From Tetrahymena elliotti 4EA (lineage: Eukaryota; Ciliophora; Oligohymenophorea; Hymenostomatida; Tetrahymenidae), in assembly GCA_000231825.2 (NCBI GenBank), contig JH720304.1:224724-288723 (forward strand): DNA of 64,000 nt, in the 5' to 3' direction. Below, piece by piece: positions 25,901 through 38,003 of the stretch (within the stretch, counting starts at the first letter, position 1; each line of letters opens with the position of its first letter). The notes under the pieces were generated by a model, which had not been told where the DNA came from, made no database searches, and was given only the letters and a program-made list of their open reading frames with translations. The translations under genes were made by a program, and so were the position numbers.

Positions 25901-26201
25901 AGTCTAAGCTATAAAAAAAAACCTCAATATTGATTCAAATCTCTCGAAAATATCTCAAATAAAATTGGAATATTTTTAAATACTCTGTAAGATTTTTTAA
26001 GTAATCGTAAATTCATAAGATACTACAAAATATCCCTAATTATTAATTTTTTGCTTGATTGTTTCTTTGTTTGCTTAATTTACTGGGAAACTATTAATAT
26101 CAGCTAGTTAGTATTAATAAAACAGAATTAAAGAGATACAACTCTGTCATATAATAAATAAAAAAAAAATAAATTGAAAAAAAAGTAAATAGAAAAAAAT
26201 A
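22947..26201. other. long gene-poor AT-rich region
   Basis: About 3.2 kb with no complete gene. A single frame at about 23170-23293 has good coding composition (TEELIIKVDMELESGEEK) and ends at a GT donor, but I find no partner exon in phase; it may be a relic. A two-copy repeat lies at 24090-24490. Scattered Asn/Ile/Phe frames look like chance. Confidence 0.4.
24090..24490. repeat. two-copy degenerate tandem repeat, about 204 bp
   Basis: AGGAT(A)GTATGAATTTTTTATTTA at about 24090 recurs with one mismatch at about 24294. Both copies continue through a shared order of words (TTCTATAAAAATAGATACAAAT, a TTTTAAGAGC block, and AAATCCT(G/A)AATTTGATA). Divergence and small indels show an old duplication. 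It sits in gene-poor DNA and is not coding in either copy. Confidence 0.7.
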
Positions 26202-27455
26202 ATGTTCCTATCTCAAAAACTTATCTCTTTAAAAGAATAAAGAAGTGAAACTTTGGCAACAGAGCCAAGCACATTAACACCAAAATCAATTTAGGATGCT
26301 ATGTTTTTATCTTAGATTAGAAATTAAAAGTTTGAAATATTTGTTAATAATGAAAGGTAATATAAACCTTCATTTATATCTGAGTAAATTATCTATGACT
26401 ATGCTGTTCTTGAACCTAAGCTCCGTTCTTATAGCAGATAAGAATGGAAAAATCTCATTTCATAGACTGATAAGTCTATGATATCATTTTCCGAATTAGA
26501 ATTCAATGTGAGAAATGGAATACCAGAAGATCTTCGTCCTCGTTTATGGTTTTGGTTATCAGGTATATAAAAATTAGAGAGCAAATTTAAAGGATAGTAT
26601 GATAAATTTAAGAATGTGGCTTCTAAGTATGATGAATAGATACTTAAAGATGTTCCTAGGACTTACAGCAAACATTAATACTTCAATGGAGATAGAACTG
26701 ACTCTGCACTTTAATCAACTTTTTCTTTAGATTAATATTATTCTAGTAAGCACAGTGCCGGTTAGTCTAATGGAGCATCAGCTGTTAGTTCAGGTAGAAA
26801 TACTCATAGAATTGGTTAAACTTCTAATTTCACAAAAGGACAACAAATTCTTTTCAATATCTTAAGAGCTTATTCTAATCTAGATCCTGAATTGGGTTAT
26901 GTTTAAGGAATGAATATGTTAGCTGCTTAAATAATTTTAGCTTTAAGAAGTGAAAAATATGTAAATTTTGCTCGTTCTTTTGGAAACAAGTGCAGTGAAA
27001 ATTAAGTAGAAGAAAGAGCTTTTTTAATCTTTTGCTATATTATGATTGATAATAATTGGAGACAAACTTATCTTCCTGGTTTTGTGAGACTTCATGCGTT
27101 AATATAAAATCTTTAAAAATCTATGGATTCTGATCTTTTAGATCACTTCCAAGAAATAAAGATGGATCTATTTCCCGCTTTCTCTTAATTTTATTTGACT
27201 TTTATGCTTAAGGATATAACAACTCTTTTTGGCAGCAGATTTATTGATTTATTCTTATTAAAAGGAGAACAAGCAATTTAATAAATTATTCTAAGATTGC
27301 TTGACATCCACTAATCTAATTTACTTTCTATTAATGATCCATTCAAATGCTAAATGTTTATTGCCTAGGAGCTCCTTTAAAAGTCTGTTAAAATGTACAA
27401 AGAAGACCTCAAAATATTATTACCTCTCTCATCCGCCACCACCAAGCGCTTCTGA
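26202..27455 (+). CDS. TBC-domain Rab GTPase-activating protein
   Basis: A single open frame from ATG 26202 to TGA 27453-27455, 417 residues, apparently intronless, which is unusual beside its neighbours. After about 110 N-terminal residues the TBC domain opens with VRNGIPEDLRPRLWFWLSG. The arginine-finger motif is present as DVPRTYSKHQYF, and the glutamine-finger motif as ELGYVQGMNMLAAQ, so the GAP should be active. Between them is a Ser/Gly-rich insertion of about 45 residues (HSAGQSNGASAVSS). The C-terminal half has the FGSRFIDLFLLKGEQ and LLSINDPFKC segments of the helical TBC core. Expected role: speed GTP hydrolysis by a Rab in membrane traffic. The Rab partner cannot be told from sequence. 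Confidence 0.92.
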
Positions 27456-28138
27456 AGCTCTTAAAACTTAATTAAAATTCTTTAAAATAACTAAAAATAC
27501 TAAAAAAAACATTTTACTAACCCCAAACACTAATTATAAAAAACAAATAATCTTAAAACTTAATAAAATACTAAAAAGTTAAATCAGTATTAGTATATAA
27601 TTACTAATTTTTCCTTGAATTATAATTAACACCTGTTTCACCACAATTAATCTATTTATTAAATTTACTTTTTTTTTGTTAAATGTAAATTTAATTTTCT
27701 AACTTTAATAAATTTACAATAATCACTAACTCATATTTACTGGTCTTATATTTCTCTTTTAAATTTCTTATTTATGTTTCTTCATTTATTAAGACGACAT
27801 TAAAAAATTTAAATGTTTTACAAATTTCTTTATCATAACCTAGAAATAAGACACAAAGCACCTAAAATTATTTTAAATTGCTATTTTTGTATAAACAAAT
27901 TAAAGTTTCTATCTTCAAAAATTATCTATTCTTATCAGTTGCTTGTTCTTTAGATGAAGGTTTTATCAATAAAATATTTGCCAATTTTATAAAAAATATT
28001 TAGAAAAAATGCAGAAAAATATTAATTTTCAGAAGAATAAAAAACAAAAATATCAAAATTCCTAATTAAACTAAACATCTAAATACGAAAATTGGAAATC
28101 TTAAATATCAATGAATTTATTGATTAATTAAATAAAAA
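27456..28138. other. AT-rich spacer
   Basis: 3' flank of the TBC gene; no coding signal seen. Confidence 0.45.
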
Positions 28139-28552
28139 ATGCTTTTTATAACCAAAGAAGATCAAATAAATTATAAGAGGATTCTAATAATTATTAATGA
28201 TATAGTTTTCCCAATAGTCTTAATCTATGGAACAATCATTTATCATTTTACAAGTCAAAAAGAGATTATCCAAAGAAGATTATATTCAATAACCGAACTC
28301 TGGTAAATTTATGGATATGAAAACCCAAGAAAAATGAAATGTTCCAAGTACACTCTTATTAAACTGTGATCAAACAGATCCTCAATATATAATCTCTCAC
28401 TTGAGCTAGCTTTTGCTTCTATATCTCTTAAATCGAAAAGATTAATGAATTAATTTTTCAATATTATTAAATCAATACTTTTTGAAAATATTTAATCTAA
28501 AAATAATTAAAATCATTCGATAATAGATTTATGTTTTTTTATTCTTGAGTGA
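28139..28552 (+). CDS. possible small single-pass membrane protein
   Basis: ATG 28139 opens a frame with one hydrophobic helix (ILIIINDIVFPIVLIYGTII) followed by HFTSQKEIIQRRLYS and a basic segment. It can run to TGA at 28367-28369 (76 residues), or splice out a 30-nt intron to continue through SSIYNLSLELAFASISL to TGA at 28550-28552. The opposite strand is also open here (a frame containing DLRDIEAKASSSERLYIEDL), so strand choice is uncertain. No family recognised. Confidence 0.33.
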
Positions 28553-29097
28553 AGTAAAAAGTAGAAGATCAAAATTTCTAATAATTTTTACTTTAAATTA
28601 AATAAACTATTATAGTAAAGTTTAAATACTTAAAAGATTTAAATAAATTGAAGGTTATAGCAAAATTTTTTGAAAACTTCATTTTTAAATTAGATAAAAA
28701 ATCAACTTAAATAAAAATTCAACAAACATTTTTAAAAACTTAGATATCAAAATTAAACTAACGAAAAATTAGTCAACAAAGTTTATTTAAATTACTTTTT
28801 AGACAAATTATTGGTAAGTAGTACACGAGAAAAAAGACCAAATAATTTTCAAACACTTTTCATTCAAGAAAAAAATTAAAAGCATAATGTTTTGAAATAA
28901 ACTAAAAATTTTAATTATTATTTAAATATTTTAAATGGATCTTATCTTTTAAGATTAGAAATAGATAGATAATATAAATTGATTCCTTAGATTTAGAGTA
29001 ATTTATGATTAATAATTGTCAAATTTGTTAGATATTTACAAATATTTTACATAGATTTAATGATTTTAAAAAATGATTCAGTTAATTTATTAAGTTT
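28553..29097. other. AT-rich spacer
   Basis: Very A/T-rich with no coding frame of quality; 3' side of the minus-strand helical-protein gene. Confidence 0.45.
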
Positions 29098-30024
29098 TCA
29101 TACAAATTTCTTTTGAATCTTCTTTTGAGCTAAAGAATTATGTAACTTTAATGCTGAAGTGAGTTCTTCTGTTAAATGTTTTAAATTTGCATAGTCTGTT
29201 TCTAAAATATGCCCTTCTATTTTTCCATCTTGTTTATATTGAATAAATTATTTTAGAGATTTGATATTTTAAATAATTTACTATTTAATAAATCAAGCTG
29301 CATTAATATTTTTGGTTTGGTTTCACTTTCATTTGTTCTTGAAGAAACCTTTTAATGTTTAAGATAAAACAAATTTATTCAGTTCTAATACATAAATTGA
29401 AATCTTACTTATAAATCGAATCTCCATTTCAAATTTGCATATTCTGGTTCATTATCTCTTTCCAACAATCCCAATGCTTTTCTTAGATGCTTTTCAGATT
29501 CTTTCATTTTCTATAAATTTGAAACAAAAATGAATAAGTCAAGATTAATCTTTTGGTATTTATTATACTTATAAAAATAAAAGCTTCTTATCTTTGTTTA
29601 AATGAATCATTTCTAAATGAGCTTTGAATTCTCTTTCTGCTGCATTGAATTTAGCGAAAAAAGATACTAACTTTATCAAAACAGGGAAGATTTAATTTGC
29701 ACTTTCCTCTTCGATTTCCAAAATTTCTATTTTATAATTTATTTTTTATGATCATTTTTACATTAATAGCATTTCACAATCAATAAAATTGAAAGTAATC
29801 TTATAATTTACCATTTAATCTAGTTGTTGTATCACTTTTTGCTATATAACTAATGGTGTAATTTAATGATTTTTCAAAACCTATTTATAAAAACAATATC
29901 TTTGCCTCAAAAAAGCTATGTATTTTATATATTCTAAAATAGAATAACTGCTAGTAAAATTACCATCAAAATCTAAAGCCTCAACAACTTATAATTCTTC
30001 TAAAAATTATGAATTAACAATCAT
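29098..30024 (-). CDS. orphan all-helical protein
   Basis: Five exons that join in phase: 30024-29964, 29880-29812, 29726-29569, 29510-29409, 29280-29098; 190 residues. The sequence is Leu/Lys/Glu-rich throughout, predicted alpha-helical, with segments FLEELQVVEALDFDG, ILEIEEESANQIFPVLIKLV, KESEKHLRKALGLLERDNE and LKHLTEELTSALKLHNSLAQ. No signal peptide or membrane helix is visible. The spacing of hydrophobic residues would suit a small helical bundle or an adaptor subunit. I do not recognise the family. It diverges from the VAP-like gene 700 bases away. Confidence 0.75.
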
Positions 30025-30717
30025 TTTAAGTTTTTACTATAAAAATAATCAATATAAATTTCTAATAATATCTTCTTTAATATCTATTAAAAAACAAACT
30101 ATAATCTTATCTAATATTAATTTTTTCAAAGATATAGCTGATACTAAAAAAATAATATATTTATTTCTTTTATTGAATTGATTATTGGCTGATATTTTTG
30201 TTTGATCAAAGATATACGGATCAATCAAACCATATTTTAACAATATATTTTTTATTTAGAAATCCTAATTCTCAATCACTACTATTACAAATCAAACAAA
30301 ATATTTTATTCAAAAATAAAGGCATAAAAAATATTATTTAGTTTTTAATTAATTAATCCTCCTAAAATGTTATTAAAAAGTTAATTATTTTTTATTATCT
30401 TAGCAAAATAATATCATATTAATGTATTTTGGCTTTTTTTTTTGTGAAGTAGCATTAAGAAGAACGTGTTAGTTTACTTTTTTTATGTTATTATAGAAAT
30501 ATATTTTAAGAGATCTTACCAATTACCAATCAATTAGTTTTAAAATAACTAATTTTTAGCATATCGTTTTATGCATAAATCATTTGAATATCAAGTAAAG
30601 AATTTAGAAATTAAATTTACTCTTTAAATTGATAAGTACATAATTGATAATAAAAATTATTATTAAAAGAACAAATTTTATAATAGAGAAAGGGAATTAA
30701 GGGATTAGAATTAGAAG
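30025..30717. other. divergent intergenic region
   Basis: AT-rich spacer between two gene starts pointing away from each other; should hold both promoters. No element recognised. Confidence 0.5.
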
Positions 30718-31596
30718 ATGGCATCAGGGTTTTTGATTAAATTAGATTCGGAATTCGTCTTTTTGCAAAAAATATAAAATCAGCCAAATTATTATGGAGT
30801 AGTTTAAGTTAAAAACACCTCCAATTTTCTAATTGCAATAAAAGTTAAAGCAAATAATCCTTCATAATATATAGTAGCTCCATCTTAGGTTGTACTTAAT
30901 CCTAATCAGAAAGCGTAGTTTTAATTTACTAAAAATGGGCTTTCTATAATCTAAATTTCTGATAAAATAGATAAATTTTTATTTCATGCTATTGTAATCG
31001 AATAATCATCCATCATGGTTATGAATAATTAATATAGAGTAGATGAAAAAGTTTTCAATTAAAAGGATAAAATAAACTAAAAAATCATTTTAGAAGTATA
31101 ATTTGATGGCGAACACCACTCAAATACCTAAAATTAATCAAGGTTAAACACCTAGCTTAGCGAATCTTCTAAAAGAAAGTCTCCTTCATTAAGCCATGAA
31201 GCGTAAAGAAATTCTATAAGAAAATTAACATAATTATAGATACTAACAAATGGTAGTCTTACTGACACAAAATTTCCATAAAGATTAAGTACGTAGCCAA
31301 ATTAATCCTCAAGTAAACATCCTGGTAGTCCGAACATCCACAAACATTTAAGTAATGACAAAGAAAAAGAATTTAAGTTGAAGTATGAAAAAATTATTTA
31401 ACAAGTTCATGATTACGAAAAAAACTTTTAACAACTAGATCAAGAAATAAAAATAGCTAAAAATGAAAAAGAAAAATGGAATTAAATACAAAATGCATCT
31501 AAAATAAAAAAAAAGAATGCATAAGGATATGAAGCATGGCAAGTCCTTCTTGTTATTTTAGTTTCTATGTTCTTAGGAATAATTTGGGCTAAATGA
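30718..31596 (+). CDS. VAP-like tail-anchored protein with MSP domain
   Basis: A single open frame, ATG 30718 to TGA 31594-31596, 292 residues, no intron needed. Residues 5-130 fit the MSP (major sperm protein) fold of VAMP-associated proteins: VQVKNTSNFLIAIKVKANNP, QYIVAPSQVVLNPNQKAQFQ, KIILEVQFD. A Ser/Asn/Gln-rich linker follows, then a coiled coil (EKIIQQVHDYEKNFQQLDQE), and the last 20 or so residues are a hydrophobic helix (VLLVILVSMFLGIIW) ending two residues before the stop. That order (MSP, coiled coil, C-terminal anchor) is typical of VAP, an ER membrane protein that holds FFAT-motif partners at contact sites. The FFAT-binding lysine face cannot be judged reliably by eye. Confidence 0.88.
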
Positions 31597-33947
31597 AAAT
31601 CAAATGGAAATTTAACAACCTAGTTTGTACATGGAAAATAAAAATTAATGTTACATGTAAAATATAAATTAACTTCAATAGATCTAACTTCTTAATAGAT
31701 CTATTGATTGATTGGACTATATAAATTCAACTAGATATTATTTATTATTTATAAAAGCTAATAAAATTATCCTCTTCTTCACAATAGAAGTAAATAAACA
31801 ACGATTATCCATTTTAATAAAGAAACTATAAATTTATATTAAATATGCTTCAAACATTTCATCTCTTCTTTTTAAAGAAATTCTAGATTGCTAGTTTATT
31901 AGTTCTAATTCTTTTTAATAAATGAATTTTATTTGTATTATAATTATCTCTTTTTGTTTTAATCATAGTTATTATATTATTCTATCAACAAATACTAATT
32001 TATTTGTTATTTCTTCCTGTTAGAAAGTAAATGTTTTCTCGAATCTATTTCTAAAAGGTTTATTTCAATTATTTGTATTACACCCTAAATTTTTATTTAT
32101 TTAGCATCATCTCCCCTAATTTCTTTTATTTTTTTACCTCTTTTGCTACAAAAAATTCTTTATTTCAAAAAATTTTATCTTAACATAAAGATATTTGAAA
32201 AACTAAAATCTATTGTTAAGCTTCTTAGGAATTACAATAGGAAATAATTAATTTCTAAATTTATCTCAGAAATTCTAAATTTATTTGAAAATATTCTGAA
32301 ATATTTCCATTTTGAAAAGTAAATAAAATAGTAGATTTTCTATTTATTTATCTTTAACATTTAAATTGTCTATATCTTTTTAATAGTGTCTATAAAAATT
32401 ATATAATATATCTCTCAATTTTTAATCCAAATTTATCAGATTATTTTTTGATCAATAAATACTTTTATTATCTTGTTATCTACTTTATGTCTAAATCTAT
32501 CATAAATAAAATAGAATATTATTTTCAAGATTTTCATTATAAATTTAACTGAGTCAAACAAAATGTTTAAAAATTTATTATTTACTTATTGTGTATTTTA
32601 ATTTTATGATTTTCTAATGGAAATATTACCTGCATAAAAATCAAATTTTCCTTGTTAATTTTTTGTTAGATTTTATTCTTGAAGTATTAATAATTTCATA
32701 AGAATATTATCTGAAGAATATTGGTTTCATCGATCATTACCTTTGTATTTGATGAATATTAAAAAACTATCTTTATTGTTTTGTAATCAAAATTATTATT
32801 TTTAACTAAATACTCATAAAATATTTAAATTATAGCAAATTTTATATTAGATTTGAATTACTCATTTAACCAAAGTTGATAAAAAATAAATTATAAATCA
32901 TAATTCATTAACTAAATATTGAAAATATATGCTTGACATTTTTAAGCAAGATAATAAAAATTGATCAATAATTATATTTTAAAATATTGTATCAAATATT
33001 TAAGTATTTTATTTAAATGAATCAAATTACTTTTTAGTTTTAAGAAATAAGAAATTCAGACATTTAACAAATTTGTAAAATAATTTTAAAAACTTCTTTT
33101 AAGAAATCTAAAGTTTCATTAGGTTTAAAGTTTTCGTTTTTTATAAATAAATTTGCGTTTTAGAAAAGAAATTTAAAAAATAAAAGTTTATTTTTGATAA
33201 AATTTGATGATGATTACTCAAATCAATATGCTTTAGTAATAATATTTTTGAAAGATGTATTTTAGCATAGTTTATATGCGGAAATATCCTTGATAGATAG
33301 GGCGAATTGTGAATGAGAAAAGAATTTTATTAATAGATTCATATATCGGATTTGAGTGATAAAGACTGATTTATTTTTAATTTAATTTGTGGTAAATTCA
33401 ATAAGGAATTTAAATTACACAATTTTTGTCTATTAAATGCTATTAAATCCATAATAACACTTAATTAGAAGGAATATAATGACAGAAATTTATTTAGTAA
33501 TTAGAAAAAGATTATTTAATATTAATTTATTGAGTAAATTAAACTTTTGGTGACTATATTTTTTACAGTAACAGCAATGAAGACAACATTTTTTATATAT
33601 AAACTGATGCGAAGAACTAAAAATAGAAATTAAATGAAAACTATTTTTAGATTAATTGTTCTATTTATCATTAAGTAAACTAGACAAATCACAAATGTTT
33701 ATTAGATATTTATCTGTTAAGTAATGTTAAAAATAGATTCATATAAATAGAGCAAATTTAACATTTTAAAACCAAAGTATTAATAGTATTTTGCAAAATA
33801 AAGATTCTATTTTTAGAATTCATAATAGAATAGCTAAATTCATAATATATTACTATATTTTTAATTCTAATTCATATTTTAATGTTTAAAGATATTCTTA
33901 GATAAAGACTGATGAGAGAGAAATTTTGAAATTTGAAATACAAATGT
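31597..33947. other. gene-poor AT-rich region
   Basis: About 2.3 kb. Most is Phe/Ile/Asn-coding by chance. One plus-strand frame ending at TGA 33314-33316 (KFDDDYSNQYALVIIFLK, ISLIDRANCE) has somewhat better composition but no start or splice partner. Confidence 0.4.
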
Positions 33948-34139
33948 ATGAATGATGAAAGTTAAGCAAATCAAGGAATTTTAGAGTGTTTTGAAATTGA
34001 ATAAGAAGAAAATGAATTTAAAAGAACTTTTAATTGGTCTGATATTTTAATATAAAGTAAGGTAACATACGAATAAATAAATGTATATGTATGCATAGGT
34101 TTAAGTATAAAGTAAATGATATAGTTTATATATTTATGA
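33948..34139 (+). CDS. possible small acidic protein or first exon
   Basis: ATG 33948 opens MNDESQANQGILECFEIEQ then EENEFKRTFNWSDILIQSK, an acidic stretch of good composition, followed by a GTAAC donor-like site at about 34061. Read through, it reaches TGA at 34137-34139. No downstream exon was found before the opposite-strand gene at 34364. Confidence 0.33.
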
Positions 34140-34363
34140 TAGTAATTTAGAAAAGTATTTTCTTATTATTAAAAATAATTAGAATCTTTGGTTATTATTT
34201 AATTTCATTATTTATATAAAATTTGGGTTGTTTTATTTTTTAAATTTATTTTTATTACAGTTTAATTGAAAGAAGATTTTCTTATTATTTTCTGAGAGCA
34301 AGCAAGCTCTTCAATCATTTTTATATAAATAATGTAGATTTGTTAAGGTTATTTACATACAGT

Positions 34364-34624
34364 TCAGAGTATTATAATCACTTCATTTTTATTTTCATTG
34401 TTTTTCTTTTTTCTCATTTCAGAAAGCAAGTTACGCATCTTTAGGTTCAATTTCTTAGCTTCACAGCAGTCGCTTTAATAGATATAATACCCGTCTGTAT
34501 AGGCCAAGCCTGGCTCAGCAGGGTTAAGGTCCAAATATTCTTCTTGAGAACGGTCACAACACTTCTTTTCTAGGTGTTGCTTCATTTAGTTAAGTATTTC
34601 TTCTTTAGCTCTTTGATAGTCCAT
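34364..34624 (-). CDS. small di-cysteine protein with optimised codons
   Basis: One frame, ATG 34624 to TGA 34366-34364, 86 residues. It has two adjacent-cysteine pairs: HLEKKCCDRSQEEYLDLNP and YIYQSDCCEAKKLNLKMRN, about 37 residues apart. The middle is rich in Pro/Gly/Tyr (NPAEPGLAYTDGYY). No signal peptide or membrane helix. Codon choice (GAC, AAC, AAG, CTT, TTG, GCC, CGT) and GC content are clearly above every neighbouring gene, the pattern of highly expressed Tetrahymena genes. The paired CC motifs could bind metal or form disulphides. I do not recognise the family. The last 15 residues are Lys/Asn-rich and less certain. Confidence 0.75.
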
Positions 34625-35419
34625 TTATTTTATTGAGAATAATCTGAAATTAAACAAGTTTGTTGAAATTAAAATGTGTTTGTTTCGATATAGTTTTAAT
34701 TTTTTTAAAAAGATGTTTTTTCTGGCTTTTTTGCAAGTTTTTTTATTTTTTGTAAGATTTATTTTTTATTTAATTATAAGAAATCCTCTACTCATAATTA
34801 TCTTCTTTAAATAGTCGACAAGCAAGCAAGCAGTGCATCACTGGAGATAGATTGATATTATAAGTAATAACATTAAATTAATTAATTTGATTGATTGCTT
34901 TTTTAGCGATAGTTATTATTTAACTATTATGTCAGACCTTTTAATTCGTCATATATTATTTTTTATTATTACGTAATTCTTGACTTAAATTTAATTAGAA
35001 ATATACTCATTGTTTTTTTTTATTTAAAAATCCGCTAATTTTTTTTGATATATTTCTTATTAGAATTAACTAGTTATTCTTTCTTCTATTTCTCAATGTA
35101 ATTTGAATTTATTTCATTCTTCATAGAAAACAAATAGTAACACAAGTTCAAAAATTGTTTGCATTCCATTCACATTTTATTTTGTTCAATTACTTTTTTC
35201 TAAAAATAGAAACTCTATTTTTAAAATTTTAACTGAAAAATAAAATAAATATTTATTGTCAATGCTCGAATTAATTAAAATATCTCTATAAAATAAGTTA
35301 GTGATCTTCATAAAATAAGGGAAAATTATTTACAATTCAATTCCTTTAAATTTAATGTAACCTCATTCATTTCAAAATTTAATATTCACTATTTTTTCTT
35401 ATTTTTCTTAAAATTAGTA

Positions 35420-35725
35420 TGGCCAAAATTTTTGTTTTAAGAAATAGCTTGTAAAATGTTAAATTTTCAATCCAGGCTACTATTCGATTTTACAATATAA
35501 ACACTCTACATAGTCATATAATTTAGTTTACAATCATAAAGCTTCTATTTCAAAGGAAATTGCTATGTCTAACTTTTTACAGGTATTTGTAGGGCCAAAA
35601 TTCTAATTTTTGTAAATAGCTAATAAAATGTTCAGTTTTAATTCATGGATGAAACTCAATTTTACGATATAAACACTCTACATTGTCATAGAATTTAGTT
35701 TACAATCATAATGCTTTTATTTCTT
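35420..35725. repeat. two-copy direct repeat, period about 172 bp
   Basis: GGCCAAAATT at 35421 and at 35593 start two parallel blocks. Both contain AATATAAACACTCTACAT-type words, then GTCATA, TTTAGTTTACAATCATAA and a CTTCTATTT/CTTTTATTT end. Copies differ by scattered substitutions and small indels. Confidence 0.75.
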
Positions 35726-35760
35726 AGTATCTAGGTAAATTTTTTACATCAATTAGTAAG

Positions 35761-36048
35761 TAGGGCTTAAGTAATGGAACTTTTAAATAAATATTTAATA
35801 GGGAAGTTCAAGTATCCAAAAAAATTAAAAATATTGATGGTATAAAGATTTTCACTTCAAAGCTGAAAAAGCACTGTGGTTTTAGATTTTAGAGAGTAAT
35901 CACATTATTCTTTATGTATAAAGAGTAAGAAGGGAAGGACGAATTACATAATATCAATCTAGAATTTTAAAGGTATTTAATAAAAAGATTATTAGAATAT
36001 GTGTGGAAACAAATAAAAATCATATTCAAAAAGAGGAATAATTAATGA
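35761..36048 (+). CDS. orphan open frame next to the 172-bp repeat
   Basis: The frame is open on entering from upstream and ends at TGA 36046-36048. The stretch KIKNIDGIKIFTSKLKKHCG, FRFQRVITLFFMYKEQEGKD and EFQRYLIKRLLEYVWKQIK is basic and amphipathic, more protein-like than chance frames here. There is no in-frame ATG close by. It may be a decayed gene or a fragment of a mobile element; no motif proves either. Confidence 0.33.
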
Positions 36049-37207
36049 TAGATGACATAATATCCAAGTTTTAGATATTTCTCCAAAATTTGGAAAGTAT
36101 AAGGTAGTTTTTTGGATAAATTCAAATTTTATTGAGAAATTTCAAATTTTGTAAAAAAACTAATTACTTTTAGCTGAATAAAAATATAAACTATGCTAAA
36201 TTATTAAAAAAATAGACTAAGTGAAGAAACAAAATAAAAAACAACTGCAAAATAAATAAATGGTTATTAGTTTTTGTAATAAAGATTATAGAAGTTCTTT
36301 TTGTTGAAAGGATATTAAAATTAATACAATAAGATTCAATTTAATTTGATTTTAAGGTAAAGATAAGTTAGAATTTTGAGTTATGATAGTTTATTTATTG
36401 ACATCATTCATTTGAAATTGTAATTAAGTATTCATTTAGTCGTCAGAGTTTCTTTGGCATCATACGTGTACTATTGTGTTTATTCTAATTTGTAATATTT
36501 AATTTTTTTAAAAATTGAGGAAATATAAAGAAAAAATATCAAGTAAAAAAGAGAGATTAATGTATGAGATGCATACATCACTGGTAATTATTTGATGATG
36601 AAAATATAGTTAATATAAATAGTATTGATGATCTCACTTAATTTAATTAGAAAACAAAAGATAATAGTTATCGAAAAACATAATTTAAATTACATTCATT
36701 CTTCACTTAACAGCAATAAATTACATTCAAGTGGCAAAATAACTTGCATGTTTTGGGGTAAAACTTAAAATTTTGTACAAAAATATGTTGTTTTTAATTA
36801 ATTAAAGCTAGAATTTGCGTCACAAGATTGCTGAACTAACTTTCTTAAATTTCTAGCTACAGCGTTTTAATGAAGTAAATTAATCCCCATCTAGTAAATT
36901 TTTTTATTTTAGAACTCCTTTGCATTCGTAAAGTAAGTGTTATTTTTGATGGGTAGATCAAAAATTTTTAAGTTTGAAAATATTTAGAGAAATTTCTTTT
37001 ATTAAATTTGAAAGCAAATAAATAAAAAAATGTATAATACTAGACTTATTGATTAAATGACTCATATTCCATGTTTTTAAAACTTAATAAGAGATGTTTG
37101 ATGATATTTAAATTTTGTCATATGTAATCAGATTTATTAAATTAGCTAATCATTTGTTAGCTTATTCATTAATAAAAAAGACTTAACATAATTAACATCT
37201 CAGATGA

Positions 37208-37880
37208 CTAATTATCAAAACAAATTTCATATTTATTCCAAATATTTCAAATTCTGACATTTAAATTTAGCCAAAAGCTTTTTAATTCCTTCAAGAAATT
37301 TCTTTTTCTGAAAATGAATTTTTTTATGATAAAATTAAAAAAAGTAAGAAAGACTTGCATAACGCGCCTTTGCTCTTATTTGGAGTCATATTAGTATTCT
37401 TTTTTATCTACTTTGTTTATGATGACTTAATAAAATAATAAGTCAAAATGAAGAAAAATATCTTTCACTTAAATTCAATCAAATTAAGAACTGTTACCAT
37501 CGATGCTATTATCCTATTAAGTAAATTCGATTCTAGAGAGATGCTCATGAGTACCTCTACTACTGTGTTGCGTGACTTATTCCTAGATTCTGTTGTTGCG
37601 TTTTTTAAAGTCATTATCGTTATCTAAATTAACTATATTTCTATATTGATTTGTAATCATCAGCTCAACTTACTAATTTTGTTAGGAATTTATTAGTTAG
37701 CCAAAATCAATAAGTATTTCATAGATAAAAAAAGCAATTATTTTAGAAAGAATAAAAATTAAATATCTAAAATCATATCTTTATATTTTTATATTAATTA
37801 AATTTTACTTAGCAGTCTACTTATGTCAGATTCTCTCTCATATGTTTTAGTATTTCACTAATGAGCCTTGGAATGTCTGA
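37208..37880 (+). CDS. multi-pass membrane protein, partial model
   Basis: A plus-strand frame opens after a stop at 37205-37207 and runs through a strong hydrophobic helix (APLLLFGVILVFFFIYFV), a polar region with good codons (TVTIDAIILLSKFDSREMLM), and a second long hydrophobic region (VVAFFKVIIVIQINYISIL, LLILLGIYQLAKI). A further exon in another frame, FYLAVYLCQILSHMFQYF then TNEPWNV and TGA at 37878-37880, fits as a last membrane helix and tail, but I could not fix the connecting intron. The start is also unresolved. Probably a small polytopic membrane protein of unknown function. Confidence 0.5.
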
Positions 37881-38003
37881 TTTTTTATACTTCTGTTGGT
37901 AGAATTTCACATTTTCATTAGATATGCCAAGAACCTTTTCAATAAAATGAACAAATCAAATAAGAATATTTGATAATCATTTTTATTTCAAATATTAAAT
38001 GAA

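Larger units (their letters stand above)
34625..37207. other. gene-poor region with a repeat and orphan frames
   Basis: Contains the 172-bp direct repeat at 35420-35725 and a plus-strand frame at 35761-36048 that looks coding. A second frame ending at TGA 36975-36977 (CVTRLLNQLSQISSY, KVSVIFDGQIKNF) has mixed quality. The rest is featureless AT-rich DNA. Confidence 0.4.
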
